Assembly (NCBI RefSeq): GCF_000812965.1
Contig: NZ_JSYN01000033.1
Span: 1 to 60,835 of the forward strand
DNA: 60,835 nt
From: Pedobacter kyungheensis
Lineage (GTDB): Bacteria; Bacteroidota; Bacteroidia; Sphingobacteriales; Sphingobacteriaceae
Direction of reading: 5' to 3'
The translations under genes and the position numbers were made by a program. The notes beneath the pieces are model-generated. The model worked only from the letters and a program-made list of their open reading frames with translations. It was not told where the DNA came from and did no database searches. This document shows positions 27,901 through 36,769 of the stretch, in pieces (within the stretch, counting starts at the first letter, position 1; every line of letters starts with the position of its first letter).

Positions 27901-30900
27901 TATAAGACCTGAAATCGCTATAAGCAGTTTTAAAAGCTGCACGGCCATAACCATCTCTTAACGATTTTACGGTTACCGACAATGATTGTTCATTTAGTCG
28001 GGTATCGCCGCGGTAGTTGCTGTAATCGCGCTCGCGCAGAATGCCCGGAGGGGTAACATAAGGAATAGGTGAACGTTTACCATTCTCTTCGATATTTACA
28101 GTTGATACCTCAATTGTTGAATTATCAGGCGTTAAAGCTGGCAAAGCCGGATCGACAATTACCTGAGCGGCCTGGTTAGATGCGTTGTATTCGCGCCATT
28201 CACCACGGATTAACTGTAATTTTGCAAAACGCATTACTGCTGTATCGGCGAAATTGGTCATGAACATCCTGAAGAAACGGATGGATTTAAAATCCTGAAT
28301 ACCACCAACTTTTTGCTGGTACTGCCCGATTGGAATACGGAACTGATACCAGGTTACCGCCTGGGTATTTCCGTTGGCCAGTTTAACCTGCGAGGTTACT
28401 TTATCGGTAATGAAATTCTGCCCTACATTTAAATCGCCCGGACGTATAGAAACTTTATACTGGAAATACTCATCACTTTGCGTCATGTTATTATCGCGGT
28501 TGATATCCTCACCATCAGGCAAAGAGGTCGACGCGGAATTTTCCAATCCAAGTTCGGCCTGCGATTGCTGCGAAGTTTTAGAGTTGCCTTCAGTACCGTT
28601 ATATCTTTCGTAGCGCTTTAAAATTCCGGCATTAATCTGATCTAAAGCCGGACCTCTGAAATAAGCATAATTATCAGAAGCCGGGTCAGCATCTAATGTG
28701 GCGGCTGCATTGGCATTTAACTGCGATTTAATCTGATTGATTTCGGCAGCGAATTTTGTTTTCTCATCTGCATCAGCTAAACCATCCAAACCAACATCCT
28801 GTGCTTTACGCGAATCGGGATTGTTATCAAAAGCCTGCACCACGGGTTGTAGTTTGGGTACACGACCCCAAACGGTTTCATCATATTTAGTCGGATCGTT
28901 CGTAGCAGGCAAACCATTCTCTAACGATTTTCTGCCATCTTTCAGAATATCTTCCGAAATGTTTCCAAGGTTGAAATAGATATCACCACCGCTTGAATTT
29001 GGTTTGTAGATAAAAGGATCCATCATCCAAAGCTCAATAAAGCCCACGTTTAAGGCTTCGAAATCGTTGGTTTCGATCTTCCGCTGAAAACCTGCCCAAT
29101 TATTTTGTGGTTGCAGTAATGATCCGTCAGGTTTAAAGCCAGTAGTACGGAAGTTGTACGGCCCCCTAACGGTTGGATAGTAGGCCACATCGAAGGTGGT
29201 AATATTCAATGCCTGTCCGGTTGCCGTTTCTTTAAAAGGAAAAACCTCCTGCTCTATTACTTCCCTAACGTAGTGGTTAGAAAGTTCGGCCCGGTTATTT
29301 CTGATGTTCGCCGGTGTAGTTGAAGCAGCAGAATTGTAAAAAGTCGGGTCGATATTATAAAAGGCTACCCTTGCCCGGTTGTAACCGTACGAAAGATCGT
29401 TAGACCGGTCGTACTCCTGAAATAACTGTGGGGTACCCGATAATTGCCACGCAATGGCGCTTTTTAAATCGATAACCGAACGCGATGCTTCAAAATCATC
29501 CAGATAACTCACCCCGTTTTTACTACCAGCAAAGTTCAGCGCCCTCGGGTGACCCGGAATCAGTTGCGCAAACTCGCCATAAAAAGTAACACTTGATGGT
29601 GCTTTGGTAGAGATAAGCGGAATTTTATCAACCAGTTTGGTTAAAAACCGTGACGGTGAACTATAGTTGATATCGGCACCCCAAATGGTATTAGAAATGG
29701 GTTCCTCGCCAATATTTACTTTTTGTGTAAGCGGCTTTTCGGTCAGGTTCATAATGGTACCGCCCAAATTCAGCTTGTTGTTTACGCGGTAATCTAAACG
29801 TGTACCAAAAAGCGATCGTTGCTGCAAGCCAAAGAGTTCGTTGTTTTCAGTTGTAATGCGAATAGGCTGACCCGAAATCAAAAGTGCCTGGTTAATTACA
29901 CTTACCCGGCCGCCCTGATAATCTACAGTAAAATCTACCCCTTCTGTCAACGGCATGGTACCTGCAAACACCTTTACCGATCCTTCAGGAACGTTGATGG
30001 CATTTAAACTAAATTCAGAAGAAATATCAGACTGGTAATTAACTTTAATGACGTAACGGTTCTGGTTTTGGAACAATTGTTTGGCAATGGTTTGTGTCGA
30101 ATCGTAAAGCGCCGTAAAAGTATATTTATCAATCAAAGCCTGCTCGCTTGGTAAAAATCTTGCGGCTAAATCCTTTCCAAAAGGTTCAATTACCGGGAAT
30201 ATAATTCTTCCGTTTGCCGGGTCGATGGTAATATAGCCGGTGTTGGTATTGGTTACCAGTGAGGTTTGACCGTTACTGCCGGTTCCGAATAAGCTAGGGG
30301 TATTGGCATTGCTGGCAGTAGAATAAGCACCAAAAGCGTTATTAGCCGCCACAAAATCGAAAACTCCATCGGGTTTACGTTCATTTTGCTGGTTTAAACG
30401 ATCAAACTCGGTTAAGGCAATCCACTGTTTATTGGCTGTATTCTGGCCCTCAGTCATTACCGGATTATCAACACCGGTTTGGTTGTCGATACGGTAAATA
30501 TCCAGTTTAAAATTCTGACTGCTGATCTGATATCCACCTATTGAATAGATGTTTTTCATCATCAAATCCCAAGTTGGCAGCGAAATTTTGTTGGTTTCGT
30601 TCTTTAATAATTTGGTATAAAGTACTTTTGGGTTTGCAGCATCGAAAGGCACATCGGTAGAAAACTCACCCACCTGGTACTCTACTCCATTATAGGTATA
30701 ACGGTACGCCACAGCCAAAACCTCATCAGCATTGAGCGGATTATTTAGCGATAAATAACCTAACTGCGGCTGAAAGGTAAATTCTCTTTCGGTTAATCTC
30801 CTTGCATAGGTTAATTTGGCAAAGTTATCGGTACCGGCCATGTAGGGCGGACTTGACTGGAAGAAAGAAATAACCGCATTAGAATTGGTTTGCCTGATGG

Positions 30901-32098
30901 CACCACCCTGGTAAGCGTTTATTTGTGCCAGCAAGTTGTTAGATTGCTGGGCGAAACCTGTTGCCGTAGTTCCTGCAGGTAAACCAGAGGTACCTCCGGT
31001 AATTAGGTTGTTGTATGGTGTATTTTCACCCAAATCCAGTAAACCCAAAACATCACGCGAATCGGCAGTATTACCGGCCTTATTGGTAATCCATACCTCA
31101 ATTTTAGTAATCTGGATCGGTGATGTAATAATTGGGGCGTTGGCCAGGTTTTTATTGTAATTATTTCTGAAATACTGCGAAAGGAAATAGTGTTTATTAG
31201 CCTCGTAGCTATCGATATTTACTGTTGTGGTATTTTGCTGTGCGCCATTGGTGATTTTAATTTCGCGCGATTCGGATTTTTGTTGCGTGTAAACACTTGT
31301 TACATTTAAACGCCCGAATTTTAGCTGCGTTTTAATACCAAAAAGGGCTTGTGTACCTGTAATTAAAGAAGTATTTAAAGGTAAACTAACGTTACCGGCT
31401 TCAATTTTCTGGATAATGTCATCCTTACCACCGGTATAATCGAGTTTAATCTGGTTTTCGAAATCGAACTGGGCTTCGGTATTGTAATTACTCTTGATTT
31501 TCAGTTTTGTTCCGATATTTCCAACCAGATCCATCTGAATCCTCTGGTTAAAATCGAAATTGGTTTGTACCCTTTGCCTTTCGTTAAAAAGCGGGTTTTC
31601 ATTTTTATTTACGCGGCCCAAAAAAGTAAGCTCGGCCTCGCCACGTGGCTGAATATCAATGGTAGTACCGCCAAATAATTTTTCGAAGGCTTTGCTGTTT
31701 ACCTGTATCTGCGGAATAATCCCGGTGCTCCGGTAATCGCTTACCTCGGCATTGGAAATACTGCGCCAGTTGCCACGTTTAATTTCGCTGTCTACGAGGC
31801 GCTGATACTCATCGATAGTTAAATATTGGGTATTGAGTACAAATTGCTCGCCAATCAGCTCTTTTACGATATAGCGTTTGTTTTTAGCATCGTATTCTAC
31901 CACACGCCTTAAATTACTGGGCGCAGGATAAAACGGATTAACAGATGGCCCAAGGCCTAATCGTTCCTTTTCGCGTAAACTGAAGTTATTTTTTTTAACA
32001 ACAGTATCCGTTTTGCTTGGAACAACTTGAGAGAAGGCGTTTTGAGTAGCAATTAATAAAAGTGGGATGAGAAACAGAAAGGTAGATATTCTCTTCAA
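24902..32098 (-). CDS. sprA: Type IX secretion outer-membrane translocon SprA/Sov
   Basis: SprA is the giant 36-strand-type barrel through which type IX secretion cargo crosses the outer membrane; in gliding relatives it is also needed for motility. At 2398 residues it is in the family range. It has an N-terminal signal peptide and the early conserved region LRRVVEYDAKNKRYIVKELIGEQ. The family hallmarks are GTTIDIQPRGEAELTFLGRVN, GSKNGVSYLDDFEASRSVID and ENTLRNNDPN. The C-terminal strand ends SNFGFSLRFTLN. The gene follows ruvA by 12 bp, the order maeB-ruvA-sprA seen in many Bacteroidota, and a terminator follows. Confidence 0.96.
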   Translation of the reverse strand: MKRISTFLFLIPLLLIATQNAFSQVVPSKTDTVVKKNNFSLREKERLGLGPSVNPFYPAPSNLRRVVEYDAKNKRYIVKELIGEQFVLNTQYLTIDEYQRLVDSEIKRGNWRSISNAEVSDYRSTGIIPQIQVNSKAFEKLFGGTTIDIQPRGEAELTFLGRVNKNENPLFNERQRVQTNFDFNQRIQMDLVGNIGTKLKIKSNYNTEAQFDFENQIKLDYTGGKDDIIQKIEAGNVSLPLNTSLITGTQALFGIKTQLKFGRLNVTSVYTQQKSESREIKITNGAQQNTTTVNIDSYEANKHYFLSQYFRNNYNKNLANAPIITSPIQITKIEVWITNKAGNTADSRDVLGLLDLGENTPYNNLITGGTSGLPAGTTATGFAQQSNNLLAQINAYQGGAIRQTNSNAVISFFQSSPPYMAGTDNFAKLTYARRLTEREFTFQPQLGYLSLNNPLNADEVLAVAYRYTYNGVEYQVGEFSTDVPFDAANPKVLYTKLLKNETNKISLPTWDLMMKNIYSIGGYQISSQNFKLDIYRIDNQTGVDNPVMTEGQNTANKQWIALTEFDRLNQQNERKPDGVFDFVAANNAFGAYSTASNANTPSLFGTGSNGQTSLVTNTNTGYITIDPANGRIIFPVIEPFGKDLAARFLPSEQALIDKYTFTALYDSTQTIAKQLFQNQNRYVIKVNYQSDISSEFSLNAINVPEGSVKVFAGTMPLTEGVDFTVDYQGGRVSVINQALLISGQPIRITTENNELFGLQQRSLFGTRLDYRVNNKLNLGGTIMNLTEKPLTQKVNIGEEPISNTIWGADINYSSPSRFLTKLVDKIPLISTKAPSSVTFYGEFAQLIPGHPRALNFAGSKNGVSYLDDFEASRSVIDLKSAIAWQLSGTPQLFQEYDRSNDLSYGYNRARVAFYNIDPTFYNSAASTTPANIRNNRAELSNHYVREVIEQEVFPFKETATGQALNITTFDVAYYPTVRGPYNFRTTGFKPDGSLLQPQNNWAGFQRKIETNDFEALNVGFIELWMMDPFIYKPNSSGGDIYFNLGNISEDILKDGRKSLENGLPATNDPTKYDETVWGRVPKLQPVVQAFDNNPDSRKAQDVGLDGLADADEKTKFAAEINQIKSQLNANAAATLDADPASDNYAYFRGPALDQINAGILKRYERYNGTEGNSKTSQQSQAELGLENSASTSLPDGEDINRDNNMTQSDEYFQYKVSIRPGDLNVGQNFITDKVTSQVKLANGNTQAVTWYQFRIPIGQYQQKVGGIQDFKSIRFFRMFMTNFADTAVMRFAKLQLIRGEWREYNASNQAAQVIVDPALPALTPDNSTIEVSTVNIEENGKRSPIPYVTPPGILRERDYSNYRGDTRLNEQSLSVTVKSLRDGYGRAAFKTAYSDFRSYKHLEMFVHAEAVNNQLLNDGDVAAFLRIGTDNQDNYYEYVMPLKVTTPGTSDPDAIWPEANRMDIDLTLFQNAKLARNVAKQANGQPWPINVPFTYTDGARTIVVKGQPDMSKVRVYMVGIKNPLRLANDVGNDDGQDKNALVWFNELRLTEFDEKGGWAATGRLNLKLADFADVNISGSKSTIGFGSIDSKVSERNRADNVLLDVSSAMELGKFLPQKSGVKIPMFVSYSKQVSTPQYNPRTPDIELKNALDRSTKEQKDSILNFAQDYTIRRGINFTNVRKERINNSKPVRLWDIENFSASYAYTQYNHRDFINQSSIQNTYRASLQYSYSREAKTIAPFEKIIKSNMLALLKDFNFSIFPSAINFRIDVDRLYAENTLRNNDPNNTLGVYQTGYGTTFNKNFTMSRVYGIAWNLTRSLQLDFNATNYSIIDEPDGRIEGLKRDTVWENLKRLGRTTDYNHNLNVTYNLPIDKIPGLNWITVKTRYGTNFNWQTEPLATLRDPNINLGNTVQNSRTIQVNPTLNLTTLYNKFGFIRNAGNDDNGNKAKNFFINLLTSVKNVNASFVQTKGIFLPGYLPTTRYFGIDNATGAPGLGFAFGSQRDIREMALNNGWLTTDTLQTQLYVNTLREDLQLTGQVEPFKDLRITLKANKAQTRNFSTNFRYVASVSSFENLSAITTGDYSISYIALGTAFKENNATQVSGLFQQFMNNRSVISRRLGAQNPNSSGNSGGFADGYSKESQDVIISAFMAAYAGKDAGKVKMNSFPKIPLPNWNLTYSGLTRIPFIADKFSSVDIRHGYRSAYNINGYNSLLRYQETNGAVSSRDVNNNFLPQYQFAQVTISEYFAPLVGVDTRFKNNLTASFELNRSRLLGLSLSNSQLAQLSENNMVLGLGYRTNKFRFPFGWFKSLKMDNNMDFKLDVSIRDNKTVIYRADITEAEVSSGAKNITLRPSVDYVLNQKFNIKLFYDSNITKPYTSQTFNTSFSNFGFSLRFTLN

Positions 32099-32110
32099 AG
32101 GCGTTAGATC

Positions 32111-32695
32111 TTATAAGGTTTTCAAGGCATATTTAATTAGTTGTTCAACCGAAAGTGTTCCCTCACTCACTTTTAATATCTGATCTATAGTTTTTTCGGC
32201 GGTTTGTTTGGCAAATCCTAGCATTACCAATGCTGATAACGCTTCATCTTTAACAGTATTGTGTAAAGGCATAGAAATTAATGAATCTGCACCTTCTTTT
32301 TTTAATTTATCCTGTAATTCTAATACCAGACGCTGTGCTGTTTTCGCGCCCAGGCCCTTAATGCGTTGAATAAGTGGCAAATCAGCCTTTATAATAGCCG
32401 TTTGAATTTCCACAGGTGTGATGGATGATAAAATCATCCTTCCGGTATTTGGTCCGATTCCTGATACCGAAATCAGGTGTAAAAATAAACGGCGTTCGCC
32501 TTCATCGGCGAAGCCGTATAATGTATGTGCATCTTCTTTTACATGCAGCCAGGTATAAATTTTACACCTTTCTGCATCGCCCAAAGCGCTGTAAGTATTT
32601 AATGAAATATTGATATGATAGCCTATACCTCCGGCCTCTACCACAACATAAGCCGGGTTTTTAAATGTCAATTTACCGTCGATATAGGCGTACAT
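32111..32695 (-). CDS. ruvA: Holliday junction branch migration protein RuvA
   Basis: It binds four-way junctions and loads RuvB helicase. The 194 residues hold an OB fold (about 1-62, GKLTFKNPAYVVVEAGGIGYHI), the HhH region (LISVSGIGPNTGRMIL, IKGLGAKTAQRLVLEL) and a C-terminal UBA-like domain (KDEALSALVMLGFAKQTAEK). It sits 6 bp after maeB. RuvB and RuvC are not in the window. Confidence 0.97.
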   Translation of the reverse strand: MYAYIDGKLTFKNPAYVVVEAGGIGYHINISLNTYSALGDAERCKIYTWLHVKEDAHTLYGFADEGERRLFLHLISVSGIGPNTGRMILSSITPVEIQTAIIKADLPLIQRIKGLGAKTAQRLVLELQDKLKKEGADSLISMPLHNTVKDEALSALVMLGFAKQTAEKTIDQILKVSEGTLSVEQLIKYALKTL

Positions 32696-32701
32696 GTAAT
32701 G

Positions 32702-35020
32702 CTACTTCTTGTTTGTTTTTGTAAATATACCTTTTCGTTTCGAAGTTCCGGCAATTTCTTCTTTCGCCTGAACATCTACTACTGCAATAGTAACCATATT
32801 TACGATCTCCCGCACCGAACTTCCTAACTGAACAATATGAACAGGCTTGTTTAAACCCAATAAAATAGGTCCAACTGCCTCTGCCCCACCCAGCTCTTGT
32901 AACAATTTGTATGCAATGTTACCAGACTCTAAATTCGGGAACACCAAAGTGTTTGCAGGCGCATCAGCCAGGGTGCTGAAAGGGAAATTATCTTTCAATA
33001 ATTCGTTGTTAATGGCAAAGTTTCCCTGCATCTCGCCATCAACCACTACATCAGGGTGATTTTTGTGCAAAAGATTTACTGTTTCTCTTACTTTATTTGG
33101 TGTTACCCCATCATTTGAACCAAAGTTCGAATAAGATAATAAAGCAATACGTGGTTTGATGTTAAACTGTTTAACCGATTTATCCAGTAATAAGGTAATA
33201 TCTACCAGTTCATCTGCAGTTGGATCAACGTTTACAGTGGTATCGCCAAAGAAAACCGGACCTTTTTTGGTCATCATCATGTACATACCAGCCACACGTT
33301 TTACGCTTGGATCAACACCAATTACGTGTAATGCAGGCTTAATGGTCGATCCGTAATTTTTGGTTAAACCAGAAATCATGGCATCAGCTTCGCCAAATTC
33401 TACCATCGATGCACCATAATAGTTACGGTCTCTCAACAATTTAGTAGCATCGGTTAAAGAAACACCTTTACGCTGGCGTTTTTTATAAAGTGCCTCGGCG
33501 TATTGTTTGGTTTTATCAGGGTTTTGCATCTGATCGATAATCTCTACACCTTCCAGCTCCAAACCATGCTCATCAATAATAGCTTGTATTTTATCTTTAT
33601 TTCCTAAAAGGATTGGAATAGCAATATTTTCATCGTTAACAATTTGTGCTGCCTTTAAGATTTTATAGTTATCTGCTTCAGCAAAAACCACACGTTTCGG
33701 ATCGGTTTTGGCTTTAGTGGTAATGGCGCGCATAATGGCATCATCCAAACCTAAACGTTTTCTCAGCTCTTCAGTATAAGCATCCCAATCGGTAATGATT
33801 TTACGGGCAACACCACTTTCGATAGCTGCTTTGGCAACCGCTGTAGAAACCTCAGTAATTAACCTGAAATCAACCGGTTTTGGAATGATATAATCTTTAC
33901 CAAATTTAAGGTTACGCGCGTTGTAAGCCAGGTTTACCGCTTCCGGAACTGATTTTTTAGCCAGCTCGGCAATTGCTTTAACCGCAGCAATTTTCATGGG
34001 CTCGTTAATGCTGGTTGCACGTACGTCAAGCGCTCCACGGAAAATATAAGGGAAACCTAAAACGTTGTTTACCTGGTTCGGATAATCAGAACGGCCAGTT
34101 GCCATAATGATATCTTTACGGGTTTTGATAGCCAGATCGTAAGCAATTTCCGGATTCGGATTCGACATGGCAAAAACGATCGGGTTTTTAGCCATCGAGT
34201 TCAGCATATCTACACTCACACAATCGGCAGAAGAAAGACCAATGAAAACATCCGAATCTTTCATGGCTTCTTCTAAAGTGTTGATTTTTCTGTCGGTAGC
34301 AAACTCTGCTTTAATCTCGTCAAGCGATGCGCGGTCTTTGCGGATTACGCCTGAACGGTCGCACATTACGATGTTCTCTTTTTTAGCACCTAAAGAAACG
34401 TATAATTTGGTACAAGAAATTGCAGCGGCACCAGCACCATTAACTACAATTTTAATCTTATCCATTTTTTTCTTTACGATTTCGCAGGCATTTAATAAGG
34501 CTGCTGCCGAAATAATGGCAGTACCATGCTGATCGTCGTGCATTACCGGAATGTTCATCTCTTCCTTTAAGCGGCGTTCGATTTCGAAACATTCTGGTGC
34601 TTTAATATCTTCGAGGTTTACACCACCAAAGGTTGGCTCTAAAGCTTTAACGATTTTTACAAAATCATCAACATTTTTGGTATCCAGCTCCAAATCGAAT
34701 ACGTCGATATCGGCAAAGATTTTGAAAAGTAAACCTTTACCTTCCATTACCGGTTTTCCGGCTTCAGGACCAATATCGCCCAAACCTAAAACGGCTGTAC
34801 CATTACTGATTACCGCAACAAGGTTCCCTTTTGCGGTGTACTTATAAACATCTTCTGTATTTTCTGCTATTTGCAAGCAAGGCTCGGCTACTCCCGGTGA
34901 ATACGCAAGGGTTAAATCTCTTTGCGAATTTGTAGGTTTTGTTGGAATTACCTGTATTTTTCCCGGACGGCCTTGTGCGTGATAATCAAGCGCATCTTGC
35001 TTTCTAGTGGTTTTACTCAT
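32702..35020 (-). CDS. maeB: NADP-dependent malic enzyme with phosphotransacetylase-like domain
   Basis: It converts malate to pyruvate plus CO2, making NADPH. The ATG at 35020 gives 772 residues. The malic-enzyme N-terminal part (about 15-410) has YSPGVAEPCLQI, NGTAVLGLGDIGPEAGKPVMEGK, HDDQHGTAIISAAALLNA and the NAD(P)-binding VVNGAGAAAIS. The C-terminal PTA-like domain (about 440-760) is the MaeB hallmark. A longer reading to 35071 would include the -7 promoter element at 35044-35051, so it is rejected. First gene of the maeB-ruvA-sprA unit. Confidence 0.96.
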   Translation of the reverse strand: MSKTTRKQDALDYHAQGRPGKIQVIPTKPTNSQRDLTLAYSPGVAEPCLQIAENTEDVYKYTAKGNLVAVISNGTAVLGLGDIGPEAGKPVMEGKGLLFKIFADIDVFDLELDTKNVDDFVKIVKALEPTFGGVNLEDIKAPECFEIERRLKEEMNIPVMHDDQHGTAIISAAALLNACEIVKKKMDKIKIVVNGAGAAAISCTKLYVSLGAKKENIVMCDRSGVIRKDRASLDEIKAEFATDRKINTLEEAMKDSDVFIGLSSADCVSVDMLNSMAKNPIVFAMSNPNPEIAYDLAIKTRKDIIMATGRSDYPNQVNNVLGFPYIFRGALDVRATSINEPMKIAAVKAIAELAKKSVPEAVNLAYNARNLKFGKDYIIPKPVDFRLITEVSTAVAKAAIESGVARKIITDWDAYTEELRKRLGLDDAIMRAITTKAKTDPKRVVFAEADNYKILKAAQIVNDENIAIPILLGNKDKIQAIIDEHGLELEGVEIIDQMQNPDKTKQYAEALYKKRQRKGVSLTDATKLLRDRNYYGASMVEFGEADAMISGLTKNYGSTIKPALHVIGVDPSVKRVAGMYMMMTKKGPVFFGDTTVNVDPTADELVDITLLLDKSVKQFNIKPRIALLSYSNFGSNDGVTPNKVRETVNLLHKNHPDVVVDGEMQGNFAINNELLKDNFPFSTLADAPANTLVFPNLESGNIAYKLLQELGGAEAVGPILLGLNKPVHIVQLGSSVREIVNMVTIAVVDVQAKEEIAGTSKRKGIFTKTNKK

Positions 35021-35043
35021 TACGTAACTTATTAGTGACGGCG

Positions 35044-35051
35044 CAAAGGTA
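35044..35051 (-). promoter_or_regulatory. -7 element of the maeB-ruvA-sprA operon
   Basis: The minus strand reads TAccTTTG, 23 bp before the chosen maeB ATG. This supports the shorter start. No convincing -33 TTTG was found. Confidence 0.55.
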
Positions 35052-35156
35052 CAATTCTTTTTATGAGGCATAAAATAAAAAAGCCTCTCAAAAAAAGTTA
35101 ATGCACACTAATTCAACCGTTCTTTGATAATTTGAATTACGCTGGGTAAAATAATA

Positions 35157-36560
35157 CTAACCTTTGCTAATTTTTAAGATCATACCTGCCTGCAAGCCAG
35201 CTTTGCTGAGTTTATTATCCCTTCTGATGCTCTGAACAGTTGCCCCTTCGAATTTCTCGGCAATTTCTGATAAGGTATCGCCGGTTTTTACTTTGTAGCT
35301 TAAAAACGATGCCGGCGCTTTGAGGGCTACCCGGTTTTTGGCGTAAATTTTAAGTTTTTGTCCGGGTACAATATTCTTACTTTTCAAACCGTTCCAAACC
35401 CTTAAATCCTGCACTTCAACTCCATATTTATTGGCAACTGAAATTAGGTTCTGACCGGCAGTAACTTTGTGGTAAACCACGGTATTAACTGGGGTACCCT
35501 TTGTTTTTTTCTTTCTTAATTCACGTACATCATCCGTACTGGCCTCAACTACGCGCATGTTTACATCCACATCAACATTGTTGAGTACTTCGTAAACGCC
35601 TGCAAAATCGATATCCTTTAACTTCGGCATTACAATGCGCTTGGGTTCCTCATCGGTACCGTTTACAATCTTTTTCTTGTATGAAGGATTTAGCGCAAAC
35701 ATGGCCGATTCTTCTACATTCAATGCTTTGGCCAGTGTAGCCAGTGATACAAACCTGGTGGTTTGCACAGTATCGGTTTTTAAGAACATATTGCAGGCCT
35801 GACTGGTAATCTGGTGCTTGTTCGAATAATTCATAACATACACCGCAGCAATAAATGCAGGCACATAATTCCGGGTTTCTTTAGGTAAAAACTGTCTGAT
35901 TTCCCAAAAATCGCGCGATCCGGCTTTATCAATGGCACGGGTTACATTTCCTTTGCCGCAATTATAGGCTGCAATGGCCAAAAGCCAGTCGCCCAGTTCT
36001 TCAAAAGCATCTCTAAAATAAGCTGCTGCAGCGTAGCTGGCCTGAATCGGATCTTTGCGTTCATCTACAAAGTTATCCATCTTTAAACCATATGCCTTTC
36101 CGGTACCAAACATGAATTGCCAGATCCCTGTTGCGCCCACGCGCGAAATGGCATGCGGATTCATCTGCGACTCGACAATGGTCAGGTATTTTATCTCTTG
36201 CGGAATGTTGTAATCTTTTAGTGCTTTATCAAAAATCGGAAAATAATAGCTTGATAAGCCGATCATTTTACCGAACATATCTTTACGCTTGGCGTAGATA
36301 TCGATATATTGCTGCACATACTCATTATATGGAAGCGGAACGGTTTTGGTAATGGAATCGAGCCGGAGTTTATAGATGAAATTCTGGCTCATCATTAACG
36401 GATTCTCGGTAACCAAGGGAACGGCTACGGTATCGGTATTGATGAAAATGTTGTTTTGCGCTTTACGAAGGCTATCTAACTGGAGGATTTGTTGTGCGGA
36501 AACGGAAGAAATCAATCCGAAGCAAACACAAACTGAAGCAAGAAGTAATTTTTTAATCAT
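35157..36560 (-). CDS. Lytic transglycosylase with LysM domains (MltD-like)
   Basis: It cuts the glycan strands of peptidoglycan in the periplasm. The 467 residues have a signal peptide (about 1-22), a Slt-type catalytic domain (about 100-235) with LTIVESQMNPHAISRVGATG, where the glutamate is catalytic, and AIAAYNCGKGNVTRAI, the standard Y..GKGN motif. Two C-terminal LysM peptidoglycan-binding repeats follow (about 368-412 and 422-465: KVTAGQNLISVANKYGV, KVKTGDTLSEIAEKFEG). It probably remodels the wall during growth. It stands alone, with a 209-bp spacer upstream that holds no clear signal. Confidence 0.94.
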   Translation of the reverse strand: MIKKLLLASVCVCFGLISSVSAQQILQLDSLRKAQNNIFINTDTVAVPLVTENPLMMSQNFIYKLRLDSITKTVPLPYNEYVQQYIDIYAKRKDMFGKMIGLSSYYFPIFDKALKDYNIPQEIKYLTIVESQMNPHAISRVGATGIWQFMFGTGKAYGLKMDNFVDERKDPIQASYAAAAYFRDAFEELGDWLLAIAAYNCGKGNVTRAIDKAGSRDFWEIRQFLPKETRNYVPAFIAAVYVMNYSNKHQITSQACNMFLKTDTVQTTRFVSLATLAKALNVEESAMFALNPSYKKKIVNGTDEEPKRIVMPKLKDIDFAGVYEVLNNVDVDVNMRVVEASTDDVRELRKKKTKGTPVNTVVYHKVTAGQNLISVANKYGVEVQDLRVWNGLKSKNIVPGQKLKIYAKNRVALKAPASFLSYKVKTGDTLSEIAEKFEGATVQSIRRDNKLSKAGLQAGMILKISKG

Positions 36561-36769
36561 GGGCTATTGGTTTTAACTTCCACTGGCCGTAGTTTGTGTC
36601 ACCACAAACCTTATACAAATCCCTTCTCTTTTTCCGATAGACGAAGCCAGAACAGCAATTTGATAATTTCTAAACGATGTTTAGAAAACAACTCATGAAA
36701 TGCCATTGCCATACTTAACGATAATGCTTTTGCATTAAGATTGCTTCGTACCTCGCAATGACGATAATA

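Noticed and set aside
28374..28979. Plus-strand frames within sprA
   Set aside because: Antisense shadows of the conserved sprA frame.
30840..30860. A 9-base match (GGCGGACTT) to the putative guide inside sprA
   Set aside because: The match stops after the seed-length 9 bases and lies within a coding region. A match this short is expected by chance in a window of this size.
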